A DNA stretch of 64,000 nucleotides from Serratia sp. FDAARGOS_506. Lineage in GTDB: Bacteria; Pseudomonadota; Gammaproteobacteria; Enterobacterales; Enterobacteriaceae. The position numbers were made by a program, and so were the translations under genes. Below, piece after piece: positions 43,554 through 51,849 of the stretch. How positions within the stretch are numbered: position 1 is the stretch's first letter; every line of letters begins with the position of its first letter. The notes beneath the pieces were generated by a model that saw only the letters and a program-made list of their open reading frames with translations, did not search any database and was not told the origin of the DNA. The stretch covers positions 3,782,001 to 3,846,000 of the forward strand of contig NZ_CP033831.1 of the NCBI RefSeq assembly GCF_003812745.1, in the 5' to 3' direction.

Positions 43554-45168
43554 TGTCTTGCTCCTCGAGGCTTGCCAGCATCATATCGACCGCGCGTTCC
43601 GCCACCATGATGGTTGGCGCGTTGGTGTTGCCTGCCGGAATGCGGGGAAACACCGAGGCATCCGCGATGCGGACGCCGCTTATGCCGTGCAAGCGCAGTT
43701 GTAAATCCACCACCGAATCCGCCGGTTCGGCACCCATGCGGCACGTGCCGACGGGGTGGTACTCGGTTTTCCCGTGTTGGCGCACGAACTCCGCCAACTG
43801 TTCATCGCTGTGCTGATCCGGCGTCGGCAACAGGACGCGTTCGATCACGTCAGCCAGAGCCGGCGCCTGAAACAGCCGCAATCCCAGACGCACCGCCCTG
43901 ATTTGCGCGGCGACGTCCGCTTCCTCGGCCAGATAATTCAGACGAATATCCGGCAGAGAGCGCGGGTTGCTGTCCCGCAAGCGCACTTCGCCGCGGGCCT
44001 GCGGCCGCAGGTGGGCAAGTTTCAGTGAGACCGCGTGCAGTTTCTGCGCCTGTCTGCCTTTGTCGTCCACGTTGTCTGCCGCCGCCAACCCCATCAGTTG
44101 CACGTCAGGCCGATCATCATCGCCGGTAGAGAAAAATCCGCCGCACTCCAGCAGGTTGGAGGCGCAAATGCCGCGTTTGAACAGCAGCCATTCCAGACCG
44201 TTCGCCATCGCTTTGACGCCCTTGTCTTGGCCGAGCAGGCTGATGGGATGTTTCAGGGCGGCGACGACGGAGAAATGCAGGTGATCCTGCAGGCGTTGGC
44301 CGACCAGCGGGGTGTCGAGAGTGGGTTTGACGCCAACCTCGCGCAGATGATCCGCTGGGCCGATACCGGACAGCATCAGCAGTTTCGGCGTGCCGATAGC
44401 GCCGGCGCACAGCACGATCTCACGCTCGGCCATCGCCTGCCGACGTTTGCCGTGGCTATCGACGTATGCAACGCCCACGGCGCGATCGCGTTCGAGCAGC
44501 AGGCGCTCCACAAGAACGCCGGTCATTACGTGCAGATGGGGCCGGTGGCGCATCGGTGTCAGGTAGGCCGCAGCAGTGCTGCAGCGCTGTCCCTGAAAAG
44601 TGGTGGTTTGATAGAAGCCGATGCCCTGTTGCTGCTTGCCGTTGAAATCCAGGGTGTAGGGATAACCCAGCTCTTGCCCGGCCTTGACGATGGCGTAACT
44701 CAGCGGGTGGCGGTAGCCGGAGTCGCTGACCTTGAGATGGCCACGGTCGCCGTGGTAGGCATCATGCAGACTCTGGTTGCACTCCGCCTTGATAAAATAG
44801 GGCAGCACGTCGCGGTAGCCCCAACCGGTACAGCCGTCGAGTTGCTCCCAGTCATCGTAGTCCTGCGCATGGCCGCGTACATACAGCTGCCCGTTCACCG
44901 AGCTGCCGCCGCCCAACACGCGCCCTTGCGGTATGCCCATCGCCCGATGGCCCATATGAGGTTCGTCGTCGCTTTGGTAGGGCCAAATCAGCTTGCCGAC
45001 GATCTCCGGAAAGCCGGCCGGCATTCGAATGAACAGGTTTTTGTCTTCTCGTCCGGCCTCCAGCAGCAAAATGCGTGCGGTGGTATTCTCCGCCAGCAAG
45101 CCCGCCACCACGCAACCAGCGGAACCGCCGCCCACCACAATATAGTCATACCGTTCGTTCTCTTGCAT
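43546..45168 (-). CDS. GMC family oxidoreductase (cytoplasmic)
   Basis: A 540-residue FAD-dependent alcohol dehydrogenase or oxidase: YIVVGGGSAGCVVAGLLAE at the N-terminus, GGSSVNGQLYVRG, and C-terminal YHPVGTCRMG and NTNAPTIMVAERAVDMM with the catalytic His and Asn. Unlike the GMC protein at 36738 it has no Tat signal. It is the first gene of the minus-strand arm, with GGGAGAG before the ATG, and probably oxidises an aromatic alcohol feeding the pathway. Confidence 0.9.
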   Translation of the reverse strand: MQENERYDYIVVGGGSAGCVVAGLLAENTTARILLLEAGREDKNLFIRMPAGFPEIVGKLIWPYQSDDEPHMGHRAMGIPQGRVLGGGSSVNGQLYVRGHAQDYDDWEQLDGCTGWGYRDVLPYFIKAECNQSLHDAYHGDRGHLKVSDSGYRHPLSYAIVKAGQELGYPYTLDFNGKQQQGIGFYQTTTFQGQRCSTAAAYLTPMRHRPHLHVMTGVLVERLLLERDRAVGVAYVDSHGKRRQAMAEREIVLCAGAIGTPKLLMLSGIGPADHLREVGVKPTLDTPLVGQRLQDHLHFSVVAALKHPISLLGQDKGVKAMANGLEWLLFKRGICASNLLECGGFFSTGDDDRPDVQLMGLAAADNVDDKGRQAQKLHAVSLKLAHLRPQARGEVRLRDSNPRSLPDIRLNYLAEEADVAAQIRAVRLGLRLFQAPALADVIERVLLPTPDQHSDEQLAEFVRQHGKTEYHPVGTCRMGAEPADSVVDLQLRLHGISGVRIADASVFPRIPAGNTNAPTIMVAERAVDMMLASLEEQDNA

Positions 45169-45218
45169 GCGCTCTCCCTGAATGGGTGATAGTGGAAATG
45201 CCAGAAACGCGAAAAAAT

Positions 45219-45267
45219 ATATTTTTTATATTAAAGAATATTTTTTATTGATGTCTATATTTTTTAT
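45219..45267. repeat. Three phased 11-bp direct repeats (ATATTTTTTAT)
   Basis: ATATTTTTTAT occurs identically at 45219-45229, 45238-45248 and 45257-45267, a start-to-start spacing of exactly 19 bp; the 8-bp spacers are unrelated. The array sits in the 170-bp gap between the two arms of the ring-cleavage cluster. It is probably a regulatory site, for the GntR protein at 46142 or a nucleoid protein. Confidence 0.75.
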
Positions 45268-45338
45268 CGTTAGCATGACATTTAAGCAACATCACCACGC
45301 TCAGCGATGGGCTTATCTGGCGATAGGAGAGAGCGGTT

Positions 45339-46118
45339 ATGGATATGAAGCTGGCGGATAAACGTGCCCTGGTCTGCGCTTCCAGCAGCGGGTTGGGGTA
45401 TGCTTGCGCCGCCGCGTTGTTGAAGGAAGGGGCCAGCGTCTGGATCAACGGCCGCGACGCCACACGGCTAGAGGCGGCGCGGCAGCGTCTGCTGGCGGAC
45501 ATCGGTGGCCAGGTGCAGGCGGTGGTCGCCGACATCACCACACAAGAAGGGCGCGCGGCCCTGCTGGCCGCCTGCCCGGATGCCGATATTCTGGTCAATA
45601 ACAATGCCGGCCCGGAGCCGGGCAACTTCTTCGATTTCGACGAGCAGGCGTGGTTGACGGCGCTGCAGGGCAATCTGCTCGCCGCGCTAATGTTGATCCG
45701 CGCGCTGGCACCGGGAATGCGGGCACGTAGATTCGGCCGCATCATCAATATTACCTCGGCGATGGTCAGCACGCCGCGTGGCCACATGACATTGTCCGCC
45801 GCCTCACGCGCCGGTCTCACCGCAGCCTGCAAGGGGCTGTCGCGCGAGTTCGTCGCCGATAACGTCACGATCAATAACCTGCTGCCCGAGCGTTTCGATA
45901 CGCCGCGTCAACAGCAGATGGCGCATGTCGCCATGGCGCAGCGCGGCATCACCTTTCAACAGGCGCGGCAGAGCCAGATCGACTCCATTCCCGCCGGGCG
46001 TATGGGGCTGCCGGAGGAGTTCGGTGCCGCCTGCGTCTACCTGTGCAGCGAGATGAGCGGGTACATGACCGGACAAAATATGCATCTGGATGGCGGTGCC
46101 TATCCCGCCCTGCTATAG
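45339..46118 (+). CDS. SDR family protein lacking the usual Tyr-Lys pair
   Basis: A 259-residue short-chain dehydrogenase/reductase. The cofactor loop is ASSSGLGYACAAAL, then NNNAGPEPG and NITSAMVSTPRGHM. Thirteen residues after the usual catalytic Ser, where Tyr is expected, the segment is LSAASRAGL, so Tyr and Lys are replaced by Ser/Leu and Arg. It belongs to an atypical SDR group whose catalysis differs or is lost. It is the first gene of the plus-strand arm; GGAGAGAG precedes the ATG. Confidence 0.85.
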   Translation: MDMKLADKRALVCASSSGLGYACAAALLKEGASVWINGRDATRLEAARQRLLADIGGQVQAVVADITTQEGRAALLAACPDADILVNNNAGPEPGNFFDFDEQAWLTALQGNLLAALMLIRALAPGMRARRFGRIINITSAMVSTPRGHMTLSAASRAGLTAACKGLSREFVADNVTINNLLPERFDTPRQQQMAHVAMAQRGITFQQARQSQIDSIPAGRMGLPEEFGAACVYLCSEMSGYMTGQNMHLDGGAYPALL

Positions 46119-46141
46119 CGAAGCAACGAAAAGAGAACGCA

Positions 46142-46870
46142 ATGAACATGAAACCCACGGAAAATCCGCTGCATCAGCAGGGGGAGTTCAAAAGCCTGAG
46201 CGGCGCTGCGGTGGCGCTGATCCGTCGCCGCATTATCGATGGGCAATATCAACCCGGCAGCAAACTGGTGATCGGCAATATCTCCGCCGAACTGGACATC
46301 AGCCCCGGCCTGGTGCGTGAAGCGTTATCGCGGCTGGTGACCGAGGGATTGGTCACCGCGCATGAACAACGCGGTTTTCGGGCCAGCGAAGTGTCGCTGC
46401 AGGAGCTGCAGGACATCACTGCCAACCGGCAAATGATCGAGACCCATGCGCTGCGGCTATCTATCGCCAACGGCGACGCCGAATGGGAAGCGGGGATCAT
46501 TGCGGCGTTTCATCGCCTCAAACGCAGCCCGCGTCTGGAAAATGAGGGGCAAACGCACGCCTGGAGCCAGCTTCACTATGCGTTTCACCGCAGCCTGTTG
46601 ATGGCCTGCGGTTCGCCGTGGATGCTGCGATTTTCCGATCTGTTGTTCGATCAGTCTGAACGTTATCGCCGGCTGCGTTTCGGTTATGAACTGGCCGGCG
46701 CGGTGCCTGAACGGGATGTGGACGGTGAGCACCAGGCGATTATGGACGCCGCGCTGGCGCGGGATGCGGATCGTGCTGCTGCGTTGCTGGCCCAGCACTA
46801 TCAGCACACCGCGCAGCGGATTATCGAACAGGCGGACAATCCCGCTTTCAATGGCGGCTCCACACGATAG
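46142..46870 (+). CDS. GntR/FCD transcriptional regulator
   Basis: A 242-residue regulator with an N-terminal winged helix (LIRRRIIDGQYQPGSKL..ISPGLVREALSRL) and an FCD effector domain. The start MNMKPTEN at 46142 is preceded by AAGAGAA. It lies inside the plus arm of the ring-cleavage cluster, 23 bp after the SDR gene and 8 bp before the FAH gene, so it is likely autoregulated and controls both arms. No perfect TGGTATACCA-type site was found near it; the AT repeats at 45219-45267 are the candidate site. Confidence 0.9.
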   Translation: MNMKPTENPLHQQGEFKSLSGAAVALIRRRIIDGQYQPGSKLVIGNISAELDISPGLVREALSRLVTEGLVTAHEQRGFRASEVSLQELQDITANRQMIETHALRLSIANGDAEWEAGIIAAFHRLKRSPRLENEGQTHAWSQLHYAFHRSLLMACGSPWMLRFSDLLFDQSERYRRLRFGYELAGAVPERDVDGEHQAIMDAALARDADRAAALLAQHYQHTAQRIIEQADNPAFNGGSTR

Positions 46871-46878
46871 GAGATCCC

Positions 46879-47730
46879 ATGCGAATCGTCAGTTTTATGG
46901 CCTATGGCCGCGCCGGTTACGGCCTGCTGCGCGGAGAAGATGAGATTGTCGACGGCAGCGCGCTGCTGCCTTACCCCGATGTCCGCAGCGCGTTGGCCGC
47001 CGGCGGCATGGCGGCGTTTGCCCCGTTGCGCGACGCGTCGGCCACGCTGAAGGCCGCAGAGGTCAGTTGGTTGCCGCCGATCGTCAATCCGGAAAAGATC
47101 CTGTGCGTCGGCCTCAACTATCGGCCGCATCTGCTGGAAACGGGCCGTGAAGCGCCCGACCATCCGACGTTGTTTCTGCGGTTGCCCACCTCGCAGGTGG
47201 GCCACGGCCAGCCGCTGCTGATCCCGACAGAATCGGCGCAGCTTGATTATGAAGGCGAGCTGGCGGTGGTGATCGGCCGGGGCGGGCGTCGCATTGCCGA
47301 ACGCGATGCTCTGCGGCATGTCGCCGGTTATGCCTGTTATAACGATGGCAGCGTGCGCGACTGGCAGCGCCACAGCTCACAGTTTACCGCCGGTAAAAAT
47401 TTCAGCGGCACCGGCGCCTTTGGCCCGTGGTTGCTGAGTGCGGATCGCATTCCTGATCCGACATCGCTGCAGCTGGAAACCCGGGTCAACGGCCAGGTTA
47501 TGCAGCAGGCCTCGCTAGCGGAATTGATATTCTCCATTCCGGCGTTGATCGCTTACTGTTCGACTTTTACCACGCTGGCGCCGGGCGACGTGTTGGTAAC
47601 CGGCACGCCCGGCGGCGTCGGCGCTTTCCGTCAGCCGCCTGTCTGGCTACAGGCCGACGATCGGGTCGAGGTAGCGATCGCCGGACTCGGTACGCTCAGC
47701 AACCCCGTTATTCCCGACACCGGCGCCTGA
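46879..47730 (+). CDS. Fumarylacetoacetate hydrolase family protein
   Basis: A 283-residue FAH-fold protein. Metal ligands are in LDYEGELAVVIGR, with NPEKILCVGLNYRPHLLE upstream and GDVLVTGTPGGVGAF near the end, as in HpaG-type isomerase/decarboxylases and 2-keto-acid hydrolases of meta-cleavage pathways. It is encoded between the regulator and the aldehyde dehydrogenase with TAGGAG before the ATG. It would act on the ring-cleavage product after aldehyde oxidation. Confidence 0.9.
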   Translation: MRIVSFMAYGRAGYGLLRGEDEIVDGSALLPYPDVRSALAAGGMAAFAPLRDASATLKAAEVSWLPPIVNPEKILCVGLNYRPHLLETGREAPDHPTLFLRLPTSQVGHGQPLLIPTESAQLDYEGELAVVIGRGGRRIAERDALRHVAGYACYNDGSVRDWQRHSSQFTAGKNFSGTGAFGPWLLSADRIPDPTSLQLETRVNGQVMQQASLAELIFSIPALIAYCSTFTTLAPGDVLVTGTPGGVGAFRQPPVWLQADDRVEVAIAGLGTLSNPVIPDTGA

Positions 47731-47772
47731 CGGCGTCCGCGAATACCCACCCGACGAAGCAGGAGGAGTACG

Positions 47773-49260
47773 ATGGCCGATATTCACATTCTGCCGCAGG
47801 TTTCCGCCTTTCTGGCGCAGGATCATGGGCAGTTTATCGATGGACAGTATCAACCGACGGCTAATGCCGAACGCTTACCGGTGGTTAATCCGGCCAACGG
47901 CAGGACGATAGCCGATGTGGCGTCGGCCTCTGCCGACGACGTGGATCGAGCGCTGGAGAGTGCCGGACGCGCATTGCAGGGGGACTGGGGCCGCTGTTTG
48001 CCTGCGCAACGCCAGCAAATCTTGCTGCGTCTTGCCGATCTGCTTGAGGCGCATCGCGAGGAGTTTGCTCAACTGGAGGCCTTGACCAATGGCAAACTGA
48101 TCGGCGACGCGCGTCGTTTTGAGGTTGACCATACCTGCGTTTTCATCCGCTATTACGCGGGCTGGGCGACCAAGCTGCACGGCGAGACGCTGACGCCGTC
48201 CATCCCTTCGTTCGCCGGCGAGCAGTACACCGCCATGACCTATCGGGAGCCGGTCGGGGTGGTGGCGGCGATCGTTCCCTGGAACTTTCCGGTGATGATC
48301 GCCATCTGGAAAGTCGCCGCCGCGCTTTGCACCGGCTGCTGCATTGTGGTCAAACCAAGCGAGTTTGCGCCGTTGACGCTGCTGCGTCTGGCCGAGCTGG
48401 CCCATCAGGCCGGCGTGCCCGCCGGGGTGTTCAACGTGGTTAACGGCGGGCGCCAGGTCGGGCAATGGCTGATAGAACATCCGCGCGTCAACAAAGTCAG
48501 TTTCACCGGTTCCGTGCCTGCCGGCATCGCTATCGGCCAAGCGGCGCTCAAAGCCGATCTGACCCGCGTGACGCTGGAACTGGGCGGCAAAAATCCGGCG
48601 GCGTTTCTAGCCGACGTCGATGCCGATCGGGCGGTAGACGGTATTATGCTTGCCGGGCTGGTGCATCAGGGGCAGGTTTGCTCATCTGCCGAGCGCTTTT
48701 ATATCCATGCATCGCGCTTCGACGAGATCGTCGAGCGGGTGATTGCGCGTGTAGAAACGCTGCGCATCGGTTCGCCGCTGGATGAAGCGACGCAATACGG
48801 GCCGCTGGGCAACCAACCACACTTTGCCCGCATGCAGGCGCTGTTCGAACGGGCGCGGCAGGGCGGCCAGGTGCTCAGCGGCGGGCGGGCGCTGGCGGGA
48901 GACGGGTTTTACGTCACGCCGACGGTGATCCGCGCTAACGGGCATGATGACCCGCTGATGCGAGAAGAAGCCTTTGCCGGCGTGCTGAGCTTCATGCCGT
49001 TCGATGATGAGGAACAACTGCTGCAGTGGATGAACGACAGCACCTACGGCCTGTCTGCCAGTCTCTGGACCAATGATTTCAGCAAAGCACTGCGCCTGAT
49101 GCGGCGCCTTGAGGCGGGCATGGTGTGGATCAACTCGCACACCATCATGGATCCGGCCGTGCCGTTCGGTGGCTGGAAAGCCTCCGGCATCGGTCGTGAA
49201 TTCGGCAGCGCGTTCATTGAGTCCTACACCGAGATGAAATCCGTCATTATGTGCTATTGA
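47773..49260 (+). CDS. Aldehyde dehydrogenase (semialdehyde type)
   Basis: A 495-residue aldehyde dehydrogenase with GVVAAIVPWNFPVMIAIWK, TLELGGKNPAAFL (general base) and catalytic Cys in LVHQGQVCSSAER. The closing GGWKASGIGREFG is typical. In a meta-cleavage setting it most resembles a muconic-semialdehyde dehydrogenase such as HpaE in role. AGGAGGAG gives it a strong ribosome-binding site. It lies between FAH and the dioxygenase. Confidence 0.9.
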   Translation: MADIHILPQVSAFLAQDHGQFIDGQYQPTANAERLPVVNPANGRTIADVASASADDVDRALESAGRALQGDWGRCLPAQRQQILLRLADLLEAHREEFAQLEALTNGKLIGDARRFEVDHTCVFIRYYAGWATKLHGETLTPSIPSFAGEQYTAMTYREPVGVVAAIVPWNFPVMIAIWKVAAALCTGCCIVVKPSEFAPLTLLRLAELAHQAGVPAGVFNVVNGGRQVGQWLIEHPRVNKVSFTGSVPAGIAIGQAALKADLTRVTLELGGKNPAAFLADVDADRAVDGIMLAGLVHQGQVCSSAERFYIHASRFDEIVERVIARVETLRIGSPLDEATQYGPLGNQPHFARMQALFERARQGGQVLSGGRALAGDGFYVTPTVIRANGHDDPLMREEAFAGVLSFMPFDDEEQLLQWMNDSTYGLSASLWTNDFSKALRLMRRLEAGMVWINSHTIMDPAVPFGGWKASGIGREFGSAFIESYTEMKSVIMCY

Positions 49261-49301
49261 GCTCCACTGAAGCGGGGCCTGGCGCCCCCTAAGGAACGGT
49301 A

Positions 49302-50303
49302 ATGAGTCGAATACCGGTTACCCAGTACGATCCGCCATTCGCCATCACGCGCGCTAGCCATCTGGTGCTGACTTCGCAAGATCTGGCCGCCAGCGAGCGG
49401 TTTTATACCCAGGTGGCGGGCATGGTATTGACGCACAAAGACGACTGTCGCCTGTACCTGCGAGGGTTAGAAGAAGCCTGCCATCACAGCCTGGTGATCA
49501 CCTACAGCAAAGCGGAGCCGCACTGCGAGCGCATCGGCCTTCGGGTGTTTCAGGAGCGAGACCTGGTGGCGGCCAAGCTTTTTTTGGATCTGCAAGGTCT
49601 TGAAAATAACTGGGCGGAGGTGCCTTTTCAGGGCCGCACCCTGCATTTCACCGATCCGGTTGGCACGCCGATCGAACTGTGCGCCAGTATGCCGGTGGTG
49701 CCACGCCTGCATCATCAGGTGCATTTGTACCGCGGCGGCAGCGCTCAGCGGCTGGACCATTTCCAGCTGCATACGCCCTATGTGCAGCGGGCGGCTGAAT
49801 TCTACATGACCCAGTTGGGGTTTCGCGCTTCGGACATCTATTTTAATGAACAGGGGCTGGGTGCCGCCTTCTTACAACGTAAGGGAAATACGCAGGATTT
49901 GGTGTATCTACATGGGCCGGGGCCGCGCCTGCACCATTTCGGCTATACCATTCCCGATTCGCAGGAGATCCTGCGCGCCTGTGATACTGCCGGCAACCTG
50001 GGGTTCGGCGACGCGGTGGAACGCGGGCCGGGGCGGCACGGCATGGGGCACGTACTGTTCGTCTATCTGCGCGATCCCGATGGACATCGTATTGAGTTGC
50101 ACAACACGCCGTATCAAATGATCGATATTGAGCTGGAGACCAACCTGCTTGAGGCAGATCAACGCCAGCAACTGCTGCCTTGGGGGCTGCCGCCGCAGCG
50201 CAAGTGGGTGACGGAAGCCAGCACCTTCGCCGGCGTGGCGATCGAGCATCCCTCAGGCGCTGGCTATCCGCTGGTGTTGGAAGAGTATCTGTCGCGTATT
50301 TAG
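49302..50303 (+). CDS. Type I extradiol ring-cleavage dioxygenase (HPCD-like)
   Basis: A 333-residue protein with two VOC modules. The Fe/Mn ligands are visible as H153 (RLDHFQLH), H212 (RLHHFGY) and E265 (GHRIELHN), close to the spacing in homoprotocatechuate 2,3-dioxygenase. It cleaves a catechol next to the two hydroxyls. It ends the plus arm of the cluster with a strong terminator after it. The partner hydroxylase on the minus arm probably supplies the catechol. Confidence 0.92.
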   Translation: MSRIPVTQYDPPFAITRASHLVLTSQDLAASERFYTQVAGMVLTHKDDCRLYLRGLEEACHHSLVITYSKAEPHCERIGLRVFQERDLVAAKLFLDLQGLENNWAEVPFQGRTLHFTDPVGTPIELCASMPVVPRLHHQVHLYRGGSAQRLDHFQLHTPYVQRAAEFYMTQLGFRASDIYFNEQGLGAAFLQRKGNTQDLVYLHGPGPRLHHFGYTIPDSQEILRACDTAGNLGFGDAVERGPGRHGMGHVLFVYLRDPDGHRIELHNTPYQMIDIELETNLLEADQRQQLLPWGLPPQRKWVTEASTFAGVAIEHPSGAGYPLVLEEYLSRI

Positions 50304-50314
50304 GGGAATAAAAA

Positions 50315-50340
50315 AAGCCGATAACGGAGGTTATCGGCTT
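50315..50340. terminator. Bidirectional terminator between dioxygenase and ddc
   Basis: A perfect 11-bp inverted repeat, AAGCCGATAAC and its complement, with loop GGAG. On the minus strand it is followed by seven T residues, making it a strong ddc terminator; in the plus direction the tail is weak. Confidence 0.88.
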
Positions 50341-50361
50341 GAGCGGACAGGCTGCGCGACG

Positions 50362-51840
50362 TTACGCCGGCAGCTGCTGCGCGGTTTTCTCGACCAGCGC
50401 CAGCAACAGCTTGATGTCTTCCAGCGTCACGATCGGGTTCAGCAGCGTCATCTTCAGGCAGGTTACGCCATCGAATTCTGTCACGCCGACGTTAGCGCGG
50501 CCCGACTCCAGCAGGGCGTCACCGATGCGCTGGTTGAACAGCGCGACGGCCGCATCGCCTTTCGCCGCCAGCTGTGCCGGACGGTAGCGGAACAGCACGC
50601 TGGCCAACTGCGGCTGCATCACCAGTTCCAGCGATTCCTGATCGGTGATGTAACGCGCCACCTGTTGCGCCAGCGTCACGCCATGATCGATGATCTCGGC
50701 GTATTGCTTCTGCCCCAGCGCTTCCAGCCCCATCCACAGCTTCAAGGCATCGAAGCGGCGGGTGGTCTGCAGCGATTTGGACACCAGGTTCGGCACGCCT
50801 TGCGCTTCGTCAAACTCGGAGTTCAGGTAGGCCGCCTGATAACGCATCAGTTCATAGTGGCGCTCGTCTTTCAGCAAGAAGGCACCGCAGCTGATGGTCT
50901 GGAAGAACTGCTTGTGGAAGTCCAGGGTAACGGAGTCCACCAGTTCCAGGCCGTCCAGGTAGTCGCGGTACTGCTCGGAGAGCAGCAGCGCGCCGCCCCA
51001 GGCCGCATCCACGTGCACCCAAATCTGCTGCTCCGCCGCCAACCGCGCGATGTCGCGCAGCGGGTCAATGGCACCGGCGTCGGTGGTGCCGGCGGTGGCG
51101 ACAATCGCCATCACCTGCTCGCCGTTAGCCTTGGCCTGCGCCAGTTTTTCCGCCAAATCGTTCACGTCCATACGGGCGAAGCGATCGGTTTTCACCAAGG
51201 TGACGGACTGATAGCCGAGGCCCATCAGCGCCATGTTCTTCTGCACCGAGAAGTGGGCGTTTTCAGAACAGAACACCTTCAGCTTGCGCAGATCGCCCAC
51301 CAGGCCGTCCTGCTGCACGGAGTGGCCCTGACGCGCGAAGAACGCATCGCGCGCCAGCATCAGCCCCATCAGGTTGCTCTGGGTGCCGCCGCTGGTGAAC
51401 ACCCCGGCGTCGCCGGGCTGGTAACCGACCTGGGCGCGCAGCCACTCGATCAGCTTCATTTCGATCAGCGTGGCCGATGGGCTCTGATCCCAGGAGTCCA
51501 TGCTCTGGTTGGTGGCGTTGATCAGCACTTCGGCGGCCTGGCTAATCACCAGGCTCGGGCAGTGCAGGTGCGCCACGCACTGCGGGTGGTGCACCGACAG
51601 GCTGTCTTTCAAAAAGTACTCGATGGCACGATCGATCGCCGCCTGGTTGCCCAGGCCTTGCGGAGTGAAGTCGAGCTTGATGCGCTCGCGCAGTTCGGCA
51701 ACGCTTTTGCCCTGATACATCTCAGGCTGTTGCAGCCACTGCACGACGGCTTCACTGCTCTGCGCGATCGCCTGGCGGTAAGCCTCGGCGCTGTGCGCCG
51801 AGGAAGCCAGAATCGGGTTTAACTTGGACATCGCGGTCAT
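50362..51840 (-). CDS. ddc: L-2,4-diaminobutyrate decarboxylase
   Basis: A 492-residue group II PLP decarboxylase. The PLP-binding Lys lies in LDFHKQFFQT, and the cofactor Asp and aromatic contacts in VHVDAAWGGALLLS, with FTSGGTQSNLMGL before them. It converts L-2,4-diaminobutyrate to 1,3-diaminopropane, the second step after Dat, whose gene stops 10 bp upstream. The ATG at 51840 has GGAG very close; the ATG at 51831 (MSKLNP) is an alternative start. Confidence 0.93.
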   Translation of the reverse strand: MTAMSKLNPILASSAHSAEAYRQAIAQSSEAVVQWLQQPEMYQGKSVAELRERIKLDFTPQGLGNQAAIDRAIEYFLKDSLSVHHPQCVAHLHCPSLVISQAAEVLINATNQSMDSWDQSPSATLIEMKLIEWLRAQVGYQPGDAGVFTSGGTQSNLMGLMLARDAFFARQGHSVQQDGLVGDLRKLKVFCSENAHFSVQKNMALMGLGYQSVTLVKTDRFARMDVNDLAEKLAQAKANGEQVMAIVATAGTTDAGAIDPLRDIARLAAEQQIWVHVDAAWGGALLLSEQYRDYLDGLELVDSVTLDFHKQFFQTISCGAFLLKDERHYELMRYQAAYLNSEFDEAQGVPNLVSKSLQTTRRFDALKLWMGLEALGQKQYAEIIDHGVTLAQQVARYITDQESLELVMQPQLASVLFRYRPAQLAAKGDAAVALFNQRIGDALLESGRANVGVTEFDGVTCLKMTLLNPIVTLEDIKLLLALVEKTAQQLPA

Positions 51841-51849
51841 TCGCTCCAA

